NCBI GenBank assembly: GCA_035317825.1
Contig: DATHGB010000009.1
Location: 1 to 64,000, forward strand
Origin: Candidatus Saccharimonadales bacterium
GTDB lineage: Bacteria; Patescibacteriota; Saccharimonadia; Saccharimonadales; Saccharimonadaceae
Length of the DNA: 64,000 nt
Direction of reading: 5' to 3'
The notes under the pieces are model-generated. The model did no database searches. It was given only the letters and a program-made list of their open reading frames with translations, and had not been told where the DNA came from. Every line of letters begins with the position of its first letter. Position 1 is the first letter of the stretch. Both the position numbers and the translations under genes were made by a program. Positions 9,221 through 17,978 of this stretch are shown here, piece by piece.

Positions 9221-9829
9221 TTATCCCCAACCAGCACGCTTTGCGCTGATCTGGCTGTCAGTACCATCGTGGACGAAATCAGCGTACTTCTTGTCGAGCG
9301 CTTCGATTACTCGAGTCACGAGTTTTTTTGGATCGGTATCATAAATAATCTCTTTAGCGCCGGGTGCTTCAATATGTTCAAGAAGCGTCGGTGCATAGTC
9401 TGCTAGACCACCACTACCAAGTAACACGCCGCATACTTTGCGGCTTTCAAGCGCGGTTGATAGTTCATGTAAACTTCCCATTCGTCCACCGACAGTGATA
9501 ATCGCGTCACAGCTACGAACCAAGTGAACGTCCCGGCCAACGTACTCCATGCCTGTGAAATTAATATAATCAAACTCTTTCGTTGGTAAACGATAGGTTG
9601 CCACATGTTCTCGGAATGAACTAGCCGGCGAAAATCCAACAGAAAAACCACGTTTTCCCTTAACGCTGACAACGCCCATAGCGGCATAATGCGGCAAGCC
9701 AATTGTCGCGCCGGTTAGAAGTGTCTTCCCTGCTTCGGAAATGGCTTTTCCTAATTCAAAAGCTAATTGGTGAGAGGATTGAACCGTGTCACCCGACGCA
9801 GCTCCGGAGACGCAGATTTGATATCGCAT
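9221..9829 (-). CDS. LOG/SLOG-family nucleotide-binding protein
   Basis: The 202-residue protein starts with a Rossmann-like CVSGAASGD loop and has a GGRMGSLHELSTALESRK segment, a variant of the PGGxGTxxE motif of lysine-decarboxylase-like (LOG) and DprA-type SLOG proteins. These bind nucleotides or hydrolyse nucleoside monophosphates at the ribose. The glycine loop departs from the strict phosphoribohydrolase motif (Arg in place of Gly, Ser-Leu-His before Glu), so cytokinin-type LOG activity is doubtful. The ATG follows the TAA of the PfkB-fusion gene directly, indicating co-translation. Confidence 0.7.
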   Translation of the reverse strand: MRYQICVSGAASGDTVQSSHQLAFELGKAISEAGKTLLTGATIGLPHYAAMGVVSVKGKRGFSVGFSPASSFREHVATYRLPTKEFDYINFTGMEYVGRDVHLVRSCDAIITVGGRMGSLHELSTALESRKVCGVLLGSGGLADYAPTLLEHIEAPGAKEIIYDTDPKKLVTRVIEALDKKYADFVHDGTDSQISAKRAGWG

Positions 9830-11326
9830 TTATTGTAACTCCTGTGAATGATAGTCCTTTGGTGCGCCTTTAAGGTACTCGTCAAGCTCTTCTCGGTGTA
9901 AGAGTCCTGCTTGTGCGCCAAGTTTTTGTACGACGCTCATGCTATTGATAGGTGCCCATGTTAGTGCGGTTTCAAGCGACTCGCCTTGTGCAAGGGCTGC
10001 CACGATAGTTGAAGCAAACGCATCGCCCGCACCAGTTCGGTCGTATGGAGGTGCTGGATCTGGGTAATTCGGCATTTTAATAACCTTCTTTTTGTCAGAT
10101 GCGTAGGCGCCGTCTGGACCATCGGTAATAACAACAATTTCCGGTCCTAGCTCATGAAGCGCACCAGTTAGATCTGCAATTGATGATATATCTTTCCCGG
10201 TGACCAGCACTGCTTCTTCGCGGTTCATGACAACCATATGACTGCGTCGATACACCTCAGCCAACTTTTTAGGTCCCCATTCAAAATGGAATGTACCGGG
10301 CTGGAATGCTAGCTTGGTTGAAGGGTGCTGGTTAAGGTATTCAAGCATGTCCTCATGAAGCTGCCAAGACGATTCGCTAACGAGCGCAAGATATATCCAA
10401 TCGGGCACCTGGAGAGGTTCTTGCCATTTGTAATCATACGCTTCATTTTTTACAAGAATAGTGCGGTCTGCGCCATAGCGAAGAACGTAATAATAATTTG
10501 ACTTAGTATTCTCCTGCACGGATATCATGCTCGTATCTACTTCTTCTGAATGCAGATAAACGATTGACTCTTTGCCGGGGACGTCATCACCAAGAAAAGC
10601 CATTAGACTAGAGTTCAGCCCAAGTCGGCTAAAAGCAACTGCGGCGTTCGGGGAAGGTCCGACTGCTTGGACGATATCAACGCGCTCATATGGTGGTTTT
10701 GAACCAAATTCCATACTGAGTCGCTTGCTTCCATCAGGATCGGTATCTATTCGTGCTTTATCCTCACGTAACTTTATGAATGCATCTGTGAAGATATCAC
10801 CTATACTCAAAATAGACGGCGCAGGGGCTGTGTTGCTTTTTTCACGTTCTGCAATATGCTCCGGGTGATCACACATTTTAATATCGGCATCGTCAAGAAA
10901 TTGCTCAACGACTGCAACGTCAGTACCTGCAACACCCGTATAGCGATGGATGATTTCTTTGGATAACTCACATTGCAAATGCTCTAACGAACGCGTTCCA
11001 TGTCCGGCAGCATGTTTTGCGTTCTCGCGAATATCTGCTTGGTTGAATGAGATGGCCTCTCCATCAAGGATAAGACCCGCGTAGGCTGTTTTTTCGTATA
11101 GAACTTCACTGTCAGCATGAGCATTTAGTGCATTTTCAAGTTCTTCTTTAGTAGTATCTGCTGGATCGAGTCCTAATTTACGCATTACGGCGTGAGCATG
11201 ATGCCTGATATCGCCAATCAATTTAACATCAACGCCAGTCTGACCAGTCGCGCGTTCAAGCTTTTGCAAGGACGCGCTGAATAATGGATCTTTTGCACCA
11301 AGTAAATCTTGTAAAAATTTTGCCAC
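9830..11326 (-). CDS. PfkB-family kinase with long N-terminal extension
   Basis: The 498-residue protein has a C-terminal ribokinase/PfkB domain from about residue 170 (ILSIGDIFTDAF ... DRTGAGDAFASTIVAAL, which contains the anion hole and the catalytic Asp). The first 170 residues resemble nothing I recognise; they are acidic, helical and contain several His and a Cys-Asp-His cluster (DDADIKMCDHPEHIAE). The PfkB part is also divergent: the usual N-terminal GG motif is weak (VQAVGPSPNAAVAFSRLGL). It starts with GTG and has a GGAG 10 nt upstream. It is downstream of the sugar-phosphate operon and followed by the LOG-like gene, so a role in sugar phosphorylation or nucleoside handling is likely but the substrate is unknown. 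Confidence 0.75.
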   Translation of the reverse strand: MAKFLQDLLGAKDPLFSASLQKLERATGQTGVDVKLIGDIRHHAHAVMRKLGLDPADTTKEELENALNAHADSEVLYEKTAYAGLILDGEAISFNQADIRENAKHAAGHGTRSLEHLQCELSKEIIHRYTGVAGTDVAVVEQFLDDADIKMCDHPEHIAEREKSNTAPAPSILSIGDIFTDAFIKLREDKARIDTDPDGSKRLSMEFGSKPPYERVDIVQAVGPSPNAAVAFSRLGLNSSLMAFLGDDVPGKESIVYLHSEEVDTSMISVQENTKSNYYYVLRYGADRTILVKNEAYDYKWQEPLQVPDWIYLALVSESSWQLHEDMLEYLNQHPSTKLAFQPGTFHFEWGPKKLAEVYRRSHMVVMNREEAVLVTGKDISSIADLTGALHELGPEIVVITDGPDGAYASDKKKVIKMPNYPDPAPPYDRTGAGDAFASTIVAALAQGESLETALTWAPINSMSVVQKLGAQAGLLHREELDEYLKGAPKDYHSQELQ

Positions 11327-11401
11327 GTCTGTACTACTCCACTCTTGTTTTATTACCCGTAGTATATCACGCTCATGCTTATCACCGCTAGACGTTACAT
11401 A

Positions 11402-12373
11402 CTAGAAAGGTTTTTCGTGAAGTGGCATTTCATGAAGTCGAACATCGCCATGAAGAATGCCTACTTTCGCACCAATTTTCGTCACAACGGATGTAGAATT
11501 AGCGCTTGCAAAGATAATAGAATGTTTGAGGCTTTTACCCTTCACCCACTGACTCAAAAATCCAGAGGCAAACGCATCACCAGCGCCTGTTCGATCTATA
11601 ACAGGAACATCCTCATACATACCAGCTCGCACAATTGTCTTGCCGTCACTCGCAACGACACCGTTAGGTCCATCGCTCACAATAGCAACAGGTACGTAAT
11701 TAAGCGCATGGCGAACAAGCTCTTCAAGTGTTTCGCCTTCAACGATTTGTTGCATTTCCTCTTTGTTCATGCAGAGCACTTCGACACTTTCCAGAAGGCT
11801 CTTGAGCTTCGCAGGATCAGCTAATTCTGGCCCAGCCGGGTTTAGCATCACTTTTGTACCATGTTTTTCGGCATGATCAACGATATGCCGAAGAAGGTCT
11901 ATGCCACCATTGGCAAGTGAGGTAGGATATACCCAATCTGCTTCTTCAACGGCTTTAAAATCGATGTCCGTTCCTTTTTTATCTGTCGAAACACCCCGGT
12001 GATTTAAAATCGTTCGCTCTCCGTTTGTTGCGATAAGGATTGTCGAGTATCCAGCCTGGTAATGATCCTTGCGTACGACACGCGAAGTAGCGACTCCTTC
12101 TTGATCAAGGTCACGTAAGATCGTTTCAGATGCAGGATCGTGTCCTAGAGTCCACATATACTCGGCATGCAGCCCTTGCCTTGCGAATGTAACCGCGACA
12201 TTGCTAGCGTTACCGCCAGTTGCAAAGGTCACTTCGCTTACTTCCATTTTTACACCTAGCGGTAGATGCGTATAGGCGATTTTACCTTCCGTATGTGGGT
12301 CAAATTCATCACTCTTTAAAAAGACGTCTTGCGTCGCTTTACCGATTGCAAGAATACGAGGAACGGTTGCCAT
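11402..12373 (-). CDS. PfkB-family carbohydrate kinase
   Basis: This 323-residue ribokinase-fold enzyme phosphorylates a sugar or sugar phosphate with ATP. It has the N-terminal FATGGNASNVAVTFARQG substrate motif and the C-terminal VIDRTGAGDAFASGFLSQW signature with the catalytic Asp. It is the last gene of the rpiB-rpe-tkt-fba series, starting 2 nt after the fba stop. No classical 6-phosphofructokinase is visible in the window, so a fructose-6-phosphate kinase role beside fba is attractive. This is inference from position; ribokinase, fructokinase and nucleoside kinase activities are alternatives. Confidence 0.85.
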   Translation of the reverse strand: MATVPRILAIGKATQDVFLKSDEFDPHTEGKIAYTHLPLGVKMEVSEVTFATGGNASNVAVTFARQGLHAEYMWTLGHDPASETILRDLDQEGVATSRVVRKDHYQAGYSTILIATNGERTILNHRGVSTDKKGTDIDFKAVEEADWVYPTSLANGGIDLLRHIVDHAEKHGTKVMLNPAGPELADPAKLKSLLESVEVLCMNKEEMQQIVEGETLEELVRHALNYVPVAIVSDGPNGVVASDGKTIVRAGMYEDVPVIDRTGAGDAFASGFLSQWVKGKSLKHSIIFASANSTSVVTKIGAKVGILHGDVRLHEMPLHEKPF

Positions 12374-12375
12374 TA

Positions 12376-13287
12376 TTACACGACAGCCTTGCCGCTACTA
12401 CCGAAAGCTTTAATCTTTTCTTCAACAACAGTCTGCACCGCACCATATACTTCGGGCATTAATTTCACGACTGCATATTCGTCGGGATTGTCTGCAAGCA
12501 CCTTTTCGAGTGTTTTGCGGAATTCATAGCGCATGTCGCTGTTGATATTGATCTTACTTACGCCAATTCGTGCAGCTTCTTCAAAGTAATTAAGAGGTGT
12601 GCCGCTTCCACCATGAAGACTAATCTGACATTGAATACTGTCGCGAATTTTTTGAAGCAGCTCAAGATCAAGCTCTTTTGGTACGGGATATTTGCCATGT
12701 AGATTGCCTACTGCGGCAGCGAATGTATCTATACCTGTCGCCTCAACAAATTGCTTCGTACCTTCGGGTGTGGAGAATGTCTTTTTGATTTCTTCGTAGT
12801 CGATATTTTCAGTGTGCACATTAGATGAACCGCCAAAATAGTGGGGTTCGCTTTCAACAAGTGCACCAGTAAATTTAGCGTATTCGACCACTTCTTTGGT
12901 CTTCTCAATAATGTCTTCGGTTGAGGCATCATGATTGGCCTGTGAAATATCGATATGAATAAATTCAAATCCAGCGTCGATTGCACGTTTGCAATCTTCG
13001 ACTGTAGGGCTGTGGTCAAGATTGATGTACATTTCAATCCCATATTCAGCCTTGTAGTTATCTACCATGTCACGGATGTTTTCGAGGCCAAGTGCTTTCA
13101 CTTCGCCATCACTGACTTCAACAAGAACAGGAGAGTTTAGTTTTTGCGCCGCACGACAAACTGCAATAAGCGTTTCTTGGTTATCGACATTAAACGCACC
13201 GACTGCAAAATTCTGGCTGCGAGAACGCTGCATTAAATGGCGCGCTCTTAGCGTATTTTCACGAATTTCTTTGATTGATAAGCCCAT
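12376..13287 (-). CDS. fba: Class II fructose-bisphosphate aldolase
   Basis: The 303-residue zinc enzyme splits fructose 1,6-bisphosphate into GAP and DHAP, or runs in reverse. Recognisable parts are AVGAFNVDNQETLIA, INLDHSPTVEDC (zinc His and catalytic Asp), AVGNLHGKYP, LHGGSGTP (zinc His and phosphate loop) and INSDMR. The tagatose-bisphosphate aldolase family is closely related and cannot be fully excluded, but the glycolytic neighbourhood favours Fba. An AGGAG lies 4 nt before the ATG, downstream of the transketolase C-half. Confidence 0.93.
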   Translation of the reverse strand: MGLSIKEIRENTLRARHLMQRSRSQNFAVGAFNVDNQETLIAVCRAAQKLNSPVLVEVSDGEVKALGLENIRDMVDNYKAEYGIEMYINLDHSPTVEDCKRAIDAGFEFIHIDISQANHDASTEDIIEKTKEVVEYAKFTGALVESEPHYFGGSSNVHTENIDYEEIKKTFSTPEGTKQFVEATGIDTFAAAVGNLHGKYPVPKELDLELLQKIRDSIQCQISLHGGSGTPLNYFEEAARIGVSKININSDMRYEFRKTLEKVLADNPDEYAVVKLMPEVYGAVQTVVEEKIKAFGSSGKAVV

Positions 13288-13295
13288 ATTTCTCC

Positions 13296-14294
13296 TTAGA
13301 ATCCTTGATGGTATTTTGGTTGATCTGAAATAAATTGTTTAACGCGCTCAACGATTGATTTACTATCAAGCTTGAAATGCTCGATGAGTTCTGTCGGAGA
13401 ACCACTTTCGCCGAAACGATCCTGCATACCGACACGTATAAGTGGTGTTGGTAATTTTTCACTCAAGAGTTCTGCGATAGCTCCCCCGAAACCAGCTGCG
13501 GCTTGAGCCTCTTCGGCTGTTAATACGCGTCCTGTTTTACGAACGCTATTTAGGACAGTCTCTTCATCAAGCGGTTTAATCGTTGGGACGTGAACTACCT
13601 CGGCATGAATACCATGCTCTTCGAGCTTTTTAGCCGCCGCTAGAAGCTGGTAGGTCATCGTTCCGGTACCCAGCAGGCTAATATCGTGGCCTTCGCGTAG
13701 GACGTATGCCTTGCCAATTTCAAATGGTGATTCATCCGTACTGAAAATTGGTGTTTTTTCACGAGCCAATCGCAAATAGCTAGGTTTGCCGTTCGTCGCA
13801 ATCGCATGTGTCGCTTTTTCGGCCTCAATACTATCGCCTGGTGCAATGACAATCATGTTTGGAAGTACGCGCATAAGGGCAATATCTTCAAGCATTTGGT
13901 GCGTGGCACCGTCCGGCCCAACACTTACACCGGCATGTGATCCAATAATCTTAACTGGTTGGTCATTGAGTGCAATCGTGGTGCGGATTTGTTCCCAGTT
14001 TCGGCCAGGGCTAAATGCTGCATAGCTACTCGTAAATGGAATTTTGCCAGCCCGGGCTAGGCCGCTTGCGACGGTAACAAGGTTCTGTTCAGCCACGCCC
14101 ATTTCAATAAAACGATTCGGGAAAGCCTCTTTGAACAATGACATCTGGGTGCTGTCGGTAAGGTCTGCACATAGTGCTACGACGTTTTCATCAGCTTCAC
14201 CAGCTGCTTTTAGGCCACGGCCAAAACCTGCACGGGTCGGTTCTTGCTTGACATCGTCATTATAGATATCAGGATTGAGATGAAAATCGCTCAT
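13296..14294 (-). CDS. Transketolase, C-terminal subunit
   Basis: This 332-residue subunit carries the pyrimidine-binding and C-terminal domains of transketolase. Visible are ADLTDSTQMSLF, FIEMGVAEQNLVTVASGLA (the catalytic Glu that activates thiamine diphosphate), SHAGVSVGPDGATHQ and the C-terminal TAEEAQAAAGFGGAIAELL. Together with the N-half encoded directly upstream (ATGA overlap) it makes a two-subunit transketolase of the non-oxidative pentose phosphate route. Its length matches other split versions. Confidence 0.93.
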   Translation of the reverse strand: MSDFHLNPDIYNDDVKQEPTRAGFGRGLKAAGEADENVVALCADLTDSTQMSLFKEAFPNRFIEMGVAEQNLVTVASGLARAGKIPFTSSYAAFSPGRNWEQIRTTIALNDQPVKIIGSHAGVSVGPDGATHQMLEDIALMRVLPNMIVIAPGDSIEAEKATHAIATNGKPSYLRLAREKTPIFSTDESPFEIGKAYVLREGHDISLLGTGTMTYQLLAAAKKLEEHGIHAEVVHVPTIKPLDEETVLNSVRKTGRVLTAEEAQAAAGFGGAIAELLSEKLPTPLIRVGMQDRFGESGSPTELIEHFKLDSKSIVERVKQFISDQPKYHQGF

Positions 14295-15166
14295 TCGTGT
14301 TCTCCTGTAATCTTGCCGTCTAGTGTTCTGAGTTTCTTTAACGCTTTCTTACCATCATCTGAGTTCAAGAAATAGCCATGATAATGATAGTCATATTCCA
14401 TAAAATCAACGCCCTTTCCGGGAATAGTATGTGAAATGATAACACTCGGACGATTCGTAATTGCCCGAGCCATACTAGCGGCATCGATAATACTCTCCAT
14501 GCTGTGCCCATTAATCTCTTGTACGTGCCAACCAAAGCTTTCCCATTTGCCGCGAAGGTCTTCGAGCGGCATGACGTCTTCGGTTGATCCATCGATCTGA
14601 ATGTTGTTTCGGTCAATGAATACAACTAGTTGCGAAAGTTTGTATTTGCCAGCAAACATTGCTGCTTCCCAAATATTACCTTCATTTAATTCACCGTCAC
14701 CGGTAATCGCATACACCCAGCGATGCTTGGCGTTATCAAGGTACTGCAAGCTATACGCATATCCAGCTGCTTGGCTAAGCCCACTCCCCAGTGGTCCGCT
14801 TGTATTTTCAAGACCTGGTAATTTTGTACGTTCCGGATGCCCTTGCAGGCGACTGCCTAGTTTTCGAAGTGTTTTTAACTCTTCAACTGGAAAATAACCC
14901 CGTTCGGCCATTACTGCATACTGGACAGGAACCGTGTGTCCATTACTAAGGAAAAAGACATCGCGCTCAGACCAGTCCGGCCGGTCCGGATTAACGTTCA
15001 TAATATTAAAGTAAAGCGCTGTGACAATATCTGCCAAATCTAGCGGACCTGCACTGTGACCACTCCCTGCGGCCTCTAGCATACTAAGGATATCCTTACG
15101 GACCTCAGCTGCTTTTTTCTCAAGCTGTGTAATTGTTAATTGCCCACTCACGTTAAATAATCCCAT
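14291..15166 (-). CDS. Transketolase, N-terminal subunit
   Basis: This half holds the thiamine diphosphate pyrophosphate-binding domain. It shows AAGSGHSAGPLDLADIVTALYF, HPERTKLPGLENTSGPLGSGL and the GDGELNEGNIWEAAMFAGKYKL metal and diphosphate motif. I chose ATG 15166 (MGLFNVSGQLTITQLEKKA), which overlaps the 3' end of rpe by 14 nt. A GTG a few codons further in (VSGQL) is possible, and a start at GTG 15181 is unlikely. It precedes the C-terminal subunit with an ATGA overlap. Confidence 0.92.
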   Translation of the reverse strand: MGLFNVSGQLTITQLEKKAAEVRKDILSMLEAAGSGHSAGPLDLADIVTALYFNIMNVNPDRPDWSERDVFFLSNGHTVPVQYAVMAERGYFPVEELKTLRKLGSRLQGHPERTKLPGLENTSGPLGSGLSQAAGYAYSLQYLDNAKHRWVYAITGDGELNEGNIWEAAMFAGKYKLSQLVVFIDRNNIQIDGSTEDVMPLEDLRGKWESFGWHVQEINGHSMESIIDAASMARAITNRPSVIISHTIPGKGVDFMEYDYHYHGYFLNSDDGKKALKKLRTLDGKITGEHE

Positions 15167-15797
15167 GCTTATTAATTTCACTTACCAGTGTAGCATAAAC
15201 GCTTTGAGGATCTTCGGCCTTTGCAATGGCGCCTCCTACATTTAGCACGTCTACGCCGCCTTGCGCTATGCTAAAGGCGTTTAAAGGTGTAGCGCCTCCG
15301 TCCCAACCTATCTCTGCGTTCGGGTTGATCCCTTTCACTAAACGGATCTTCTCAAGCTGCATTAAATTAGCTGTTCCGCCGTACTTTCCAAGTTCGCCGC
15401 TGAAGATCATGACATGATCCGCCTCTTTAATTGCTGCGTCAACCGTGCTTGGAACGGTTGGGCGCAGCAAGGCAATACCCGCTTTAATACCAAACTTCTT
15501 GATGTGCTGCAAAACCGGCACGATGTCTTCACTCACTTCAACATGGAATATTATCATGTGAGGTTTTAGGCTAATAAGTGTTTCTAAGTGATCACTTGGC
15601 CTCGCTACCATTGCATGGATATCAACAATCCATTCTTGAGGCCACCAAACTTGAGCGGCATTAACCGTAAAGGTTGGGGCGAATTCACCGTCGGTAATAT
15701 CTATATGGACACGTTCTGCAAAGGGATGGATACGCTCCACTTGAGCTTTGTAGTCATCAGGACTTTCGGCAAGAACTGCAGGGGCGATCACACTCAT
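15153..15797 (-). CDS. rpe: Ribulose-phosphate 3-epimerase
   Basis: The 214-residue TIM-barrel enzyme interconverts ribulose 5-phosphate and xylulose 5-phosphate. It begins SVIAPAVLAE and shows HIDITDGEFAPTFTV (metal ligands), IVDIHAMVARP (a variant of the family's DVHLMV), and EIGWDGGATPLNA near the C-terminal phosphate site, ending in DVLNVGGAI. The ATG lies 2 nt after the rpiB stop. The position between rpiB and split transketolase completes the non-oxidative pentose phosphate path. Confidence 0.92.
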   Translation of the reverse strand: MSVIAPAVLAESPDDYKAQVERIHPFAERVHIDITDGEFAPTFTVNAAQVWWPQEWIVDIHAMVARPSDHLETLISLKPHMIIFHVEVSEDIVPVLQHIKKFGIKAGIALLRPTVPSTVDAAIKEADHVMIFSGELGKYGGTANLMQLEKIRLVKGINPNAEIGWDGGATPLNAFSIAQGGVDVLNVGGAIAKAEDPQSVYATLVSEINKHGII

Positions 15798-15799
15798 GT

Positions 15800-16243
15800 C
15801 TACAGCTCGTCAATCTCTGCATTACGGCGTTTATATCTTGGCGCGGAGGCAAACGGTGTTTTTAGCCATGTATCCACGATGTCTTTCCACGGGTCGTCAT
15901 CTTGATCAAGAATACGCGATGGTAGACACAGCACATTGCTGTCATTGTCGTTTCGCGTCATTTTTGCTTCATACGCATCCCAGATAACACTGGCGCGAAT
16001 ACCACGAAACCGGTTAGCCGCCATACACATCCCTTGGCCACCACCGCATATAAGGATAGCGCGCGAATCATCATCGCCAAGCACTTTCAGTGCTGCCATC
16101 TGGGCAAATTGTGGAAAATCGTCATTCGGGTCGAGTTCTTTATCACCCACATCTTCAATGTCATAACTTTGCTTCGCAAGGTACGCAAACACTTTTTCTT
16201 TCATAGCAAAACCTTGATGGTCCGCACCCAAGTAAATCTTCAT
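15800..16243 (-). CDS. rpiB: Ribose-5-phosphate isomerase B-type (RpiB/LacAB family)
   Basis: The 147-residue protein begins MKIYLGADHQGFAMKEKVFAYL, the classic RpiB start, with a catalytic-type cysteine region ILICGGGQGMCMAANRFRGIRAS. It should isomerise ribose 5-phosphate and ribulose 5-phosphate. It is the first gene of a six-gene sugar-phosphate operon. A TATACT box (16250-16255 on the minus strand) ends 6 nt before the ATG with TTTTGT 17 bp further up, so the operon mRNA looks leaderless. LacA/B-type isomerases are the main alternative. Confidence 0.92.
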   Translation of the reverse strand: MKIYLGADHQGFAMKEKVFAYLAKQSYDIEDVGDKELDPNDDFPQFAQMAALKVLGDDDSRAILICGGGQGMCMAANRFRGIRASVIWDAYEAKMTRNDNDSNVLCLPSRILDQDDDPWKDIVDTWLKTPFASAPRYKRRNAEIDEL

Positions 16244-16287
16244 AGTTTAAGTATAAGCACTTTCTGTCTAAAACAAAAGGTTAGCAG

Positions 16288-17307
16288 CTATTTTTTAAGA
16301 GCCCGACCAACATCGGCAACAAGTTCAACAAGTCGGTTACTGTAACCCCACTCGTTGTCATACCAAGCAACAACTTTCACTAGGTTACCACCGACAACGT
16401 TCGTAAGCGGCAAGTCAACAATCGCGCTGTGGCTGTTACCCTTGAAGTCGCTACTGACGAGTTCTTCTTCGGTCACATCCAAAATACCTTGATAAAAAGG
16501 CTGCTTCGCGGCTTCTTTGAAGACATTATTAAGCTCTTCGATCGTTGTATCTTTCTTTAGAAGGACCGAGAAGTCACTCATACTTACAACAGGGGTCGGT
16601 ACGCGAATACTCATCCCGCCGAAGATACCTTCAAGCGCTGGGAGTGCTTTTGCGGCAGCAATACTTGCACCGGTTGTTGTTGGAACAATATTCATAGCAG
16701 CCGACCGAGCTTCGCGAATGTCTTTTGCTGGAGCATCCAGAAGCTTTTGGCTAGCAGTATAACTGTGCACGGTGGTCATAAGTGCTTTTTCAACGCCGAA
16801 ATGCGTTTCAAGTACAGCCATCACCGGCGTAATACAGTTCGTCGTACAGCTAGCATTACTAATGACATCAGTTGCAGTTTCAATTTTATCTTCATTTACT
16901 CCAAGTACGATCGTATCAGCACCTTCACCCTTGGCAGGACCAGAGATGATAACTTTTTTTGCCCCTGCACTATCGATATGCGCTCTAGCTTTGGCTGGAT
17001 CGACAAAAAAGCCCGTGCTTTCAATCACCACGTCAATATCGTGTTGCTTCCACGGAAGAGCAGCTGGGTCCTTTTCGGCTAGAACAACGATATGTTTGCC
17101 ATCTACAATAATACCGGTGTCGTCAAAACCAACCTCATGCTGATATGTGCCGTATGATGAATCGTGTTTTAATAGGTGAGCCAATGTTTTTGTATCTGTT
17201 AGATCATTGACAGCAACGATATTAACGTCACTTCGTTCAAATGCAATTTTAAAGGCATTACGACCTATGCGGCCAAAGCCATTTATTGCGACATTCACTT
17301 GAGCCAT
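16288..17307 (-). CDS. gap: Glyceraldehyde-3-phosphate dehydrogenase
   Basis: The 339-residue enzyme oxidises GAP to 1,3-bisphosphoglycerate with NAD(P)+. It has the Rossmann start INGFGRIGRNAFK, catalytic Cys in ISNASCTTNCITP and the C-terminal VVAWYDNEWGYSNRLV. I place the start at MAQVNVAINGF (17307), which has an AGGGG 9-13 nt upstream; the longer frame to 17373 adds 22 unrelated residues that overlap the promoter. A TATAAT (17353-17358, minus strand) gives a leader of about 40 nt. Confidence 0.96.
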   Translation of the reverse strand: MAQVNVAINGFGRIGRNAFKIAFERSDVNIVAVNDLTDTKTLAHLLKHDSSYGTYQHEVGFDDTGIIVDGKHIVVLAEKDPAALPWKQHDIDVVIESTGFFVDPAKARAHIDSAGAKKVIISGPAKGEGADTIVLGVNEDKIETATDVISNASCTTNCITPVMAVLETHFGVEKALMTTVHSYTASQKLLDAPAKDIREARSAAMNIVPTTTGASIAAAKALPALEGIFGGMSIRVPTPVVSMSDFSVLLKKDTTIEELNNVFKEAAKQPFYQGILDVTEEELVSSDFKGNSHSAIVDLPLTNVVGGNLVKVVAWYDNEWGYSNRLVELVADVGRALKK

Positions 17308-17384
17308 GAATTTTCTACCCCTCTTATGATAAGCATTAACATTTCTTAAATCATTATATACTCTTTGCGTCATATTGTAGAGAA

Positions 17385-17413
17385 TTGACTATTTTTGTAT
17401 TAAATTATATAGT
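17385..17413 (+). promoter_or_regulatory. Consensus promoter of the GC-rich orphan cassette
   Basis: TTGACT (17385-17390) and TATAGT (17408-17413) are 17 bp apart. The predicted leader is about 28 nt and includes GGGAGAG before the ATG at 17449. Confidence 0.75.
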
Positions 17414-17448
17414 TTACTGGTTAGTCAACCTCGATTATGGGAGAGATT

Positions 17449-17862
17449 ATGTCGGACATCACGCCATTCCTTAACGGTACGAACGGGATCGAGGTTGGCA
17501 TCTTCGACCCGGAAGAAGTCGATGCGGTATACAAGGAGAGTGCAGTGGGACATGCTTCGGAGCTAGTCGCACGCACGCCTGACGAAACCAGAGAAGTCAC
17601 GGTCTTCGTCAACGAGACCTGCCTCCAAGCGCATCTCTATCCCTTGTGGTACAAAGGCGACATGGCCGTACTATCAACCAAGGATGGTATCGAAGATCGC
17701 CCGGGCCACTTCGTCTACTACTATTTCGTCATTTCTCGCATCGGGAAGTCGACGTGGGAGATACCGATGACGTCCAATGTAGTCAAGGTATCAGGAGAGT
17801 TGGACTGCAACGAAGCCTTCGACAACCTCCAGCTCCCAGAACAGCTGATTTATCTCTTCTGA
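17449..17862 (+). CDS. Orphan 137-residue protein with atypical base use
   Basis: I do not recognise this protein. It is acidic, without signal peptide or membrane helix, and its middle (HFVYYYFVISRIGKSTWEIP) looks like beta strands. The reading starts at ATG 17449, 3 nt after GGGAGAG; a start at 17437 adds four residues. Base use differs sharply from its neighbours: codons for Ile, Val, Asp and Phe nearly always end in C, and the gene is visibly GC-richer. It has its own promoter, a long GC-rich hairpin after the stop and its own terminator, so it stands as a self-contained unit. It could be a recent import or a highly expressed gene under strong codon selection. Confidence 0.75.
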   Translation: MSDITPFLNGTNGIEVGIFDPEEVDAVYKESAVGHASELVARTPDETREVTVFVNETCLQAHLYPLWYKGDMAVLSTKDGIEDRPGHFVYYYFVISRIGKSTWEIPMTSNVVKVSGELDCNEAFDNLQLPEQLIYLF

Positions 17863-17883
17863 CGCGAAGACTGACAACACACG

Positions 17884-17949
17884 GCGAGGCGATGAGATCT
17901 CCGGATTCCATCGCCTCGCTACGACCGCTCTTTATACGAGTGGTTTTTT
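17884..17949 (+). terminator. Double hairpin and terminator after the orphan cassette
   Basis: An 11-bp perfect stem GCGAGGCGATG (17884-17894) / CATCGCCTCGC (17909-17919) is followed by a second stem ACCGCTC (17924-17930) / GAGTGGT (17938-17944) and T5. The second is a proper intrinsic terminator; the first may protect the 3' end or carry a separate function. Confidence 0.8.
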
Positions 17950-17978
17950 ATTTCCCCCCTCTGTTCTATACTAATAAA

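Noticed and set aside
16747-17143. Two long frames opposite gap
   Set aside because: Antisense shadows of a well-conserved gene with no start signals.
17646-17978. Long upstream extension of the rel reading frame, giving a 623-residue protein
   Set aside because: The extension overlaps the orphan cassette in another frame and crosses its hairpins and terminator. A -10 box ends 6 nt before GTG 17979, where family similarity begins soon after.
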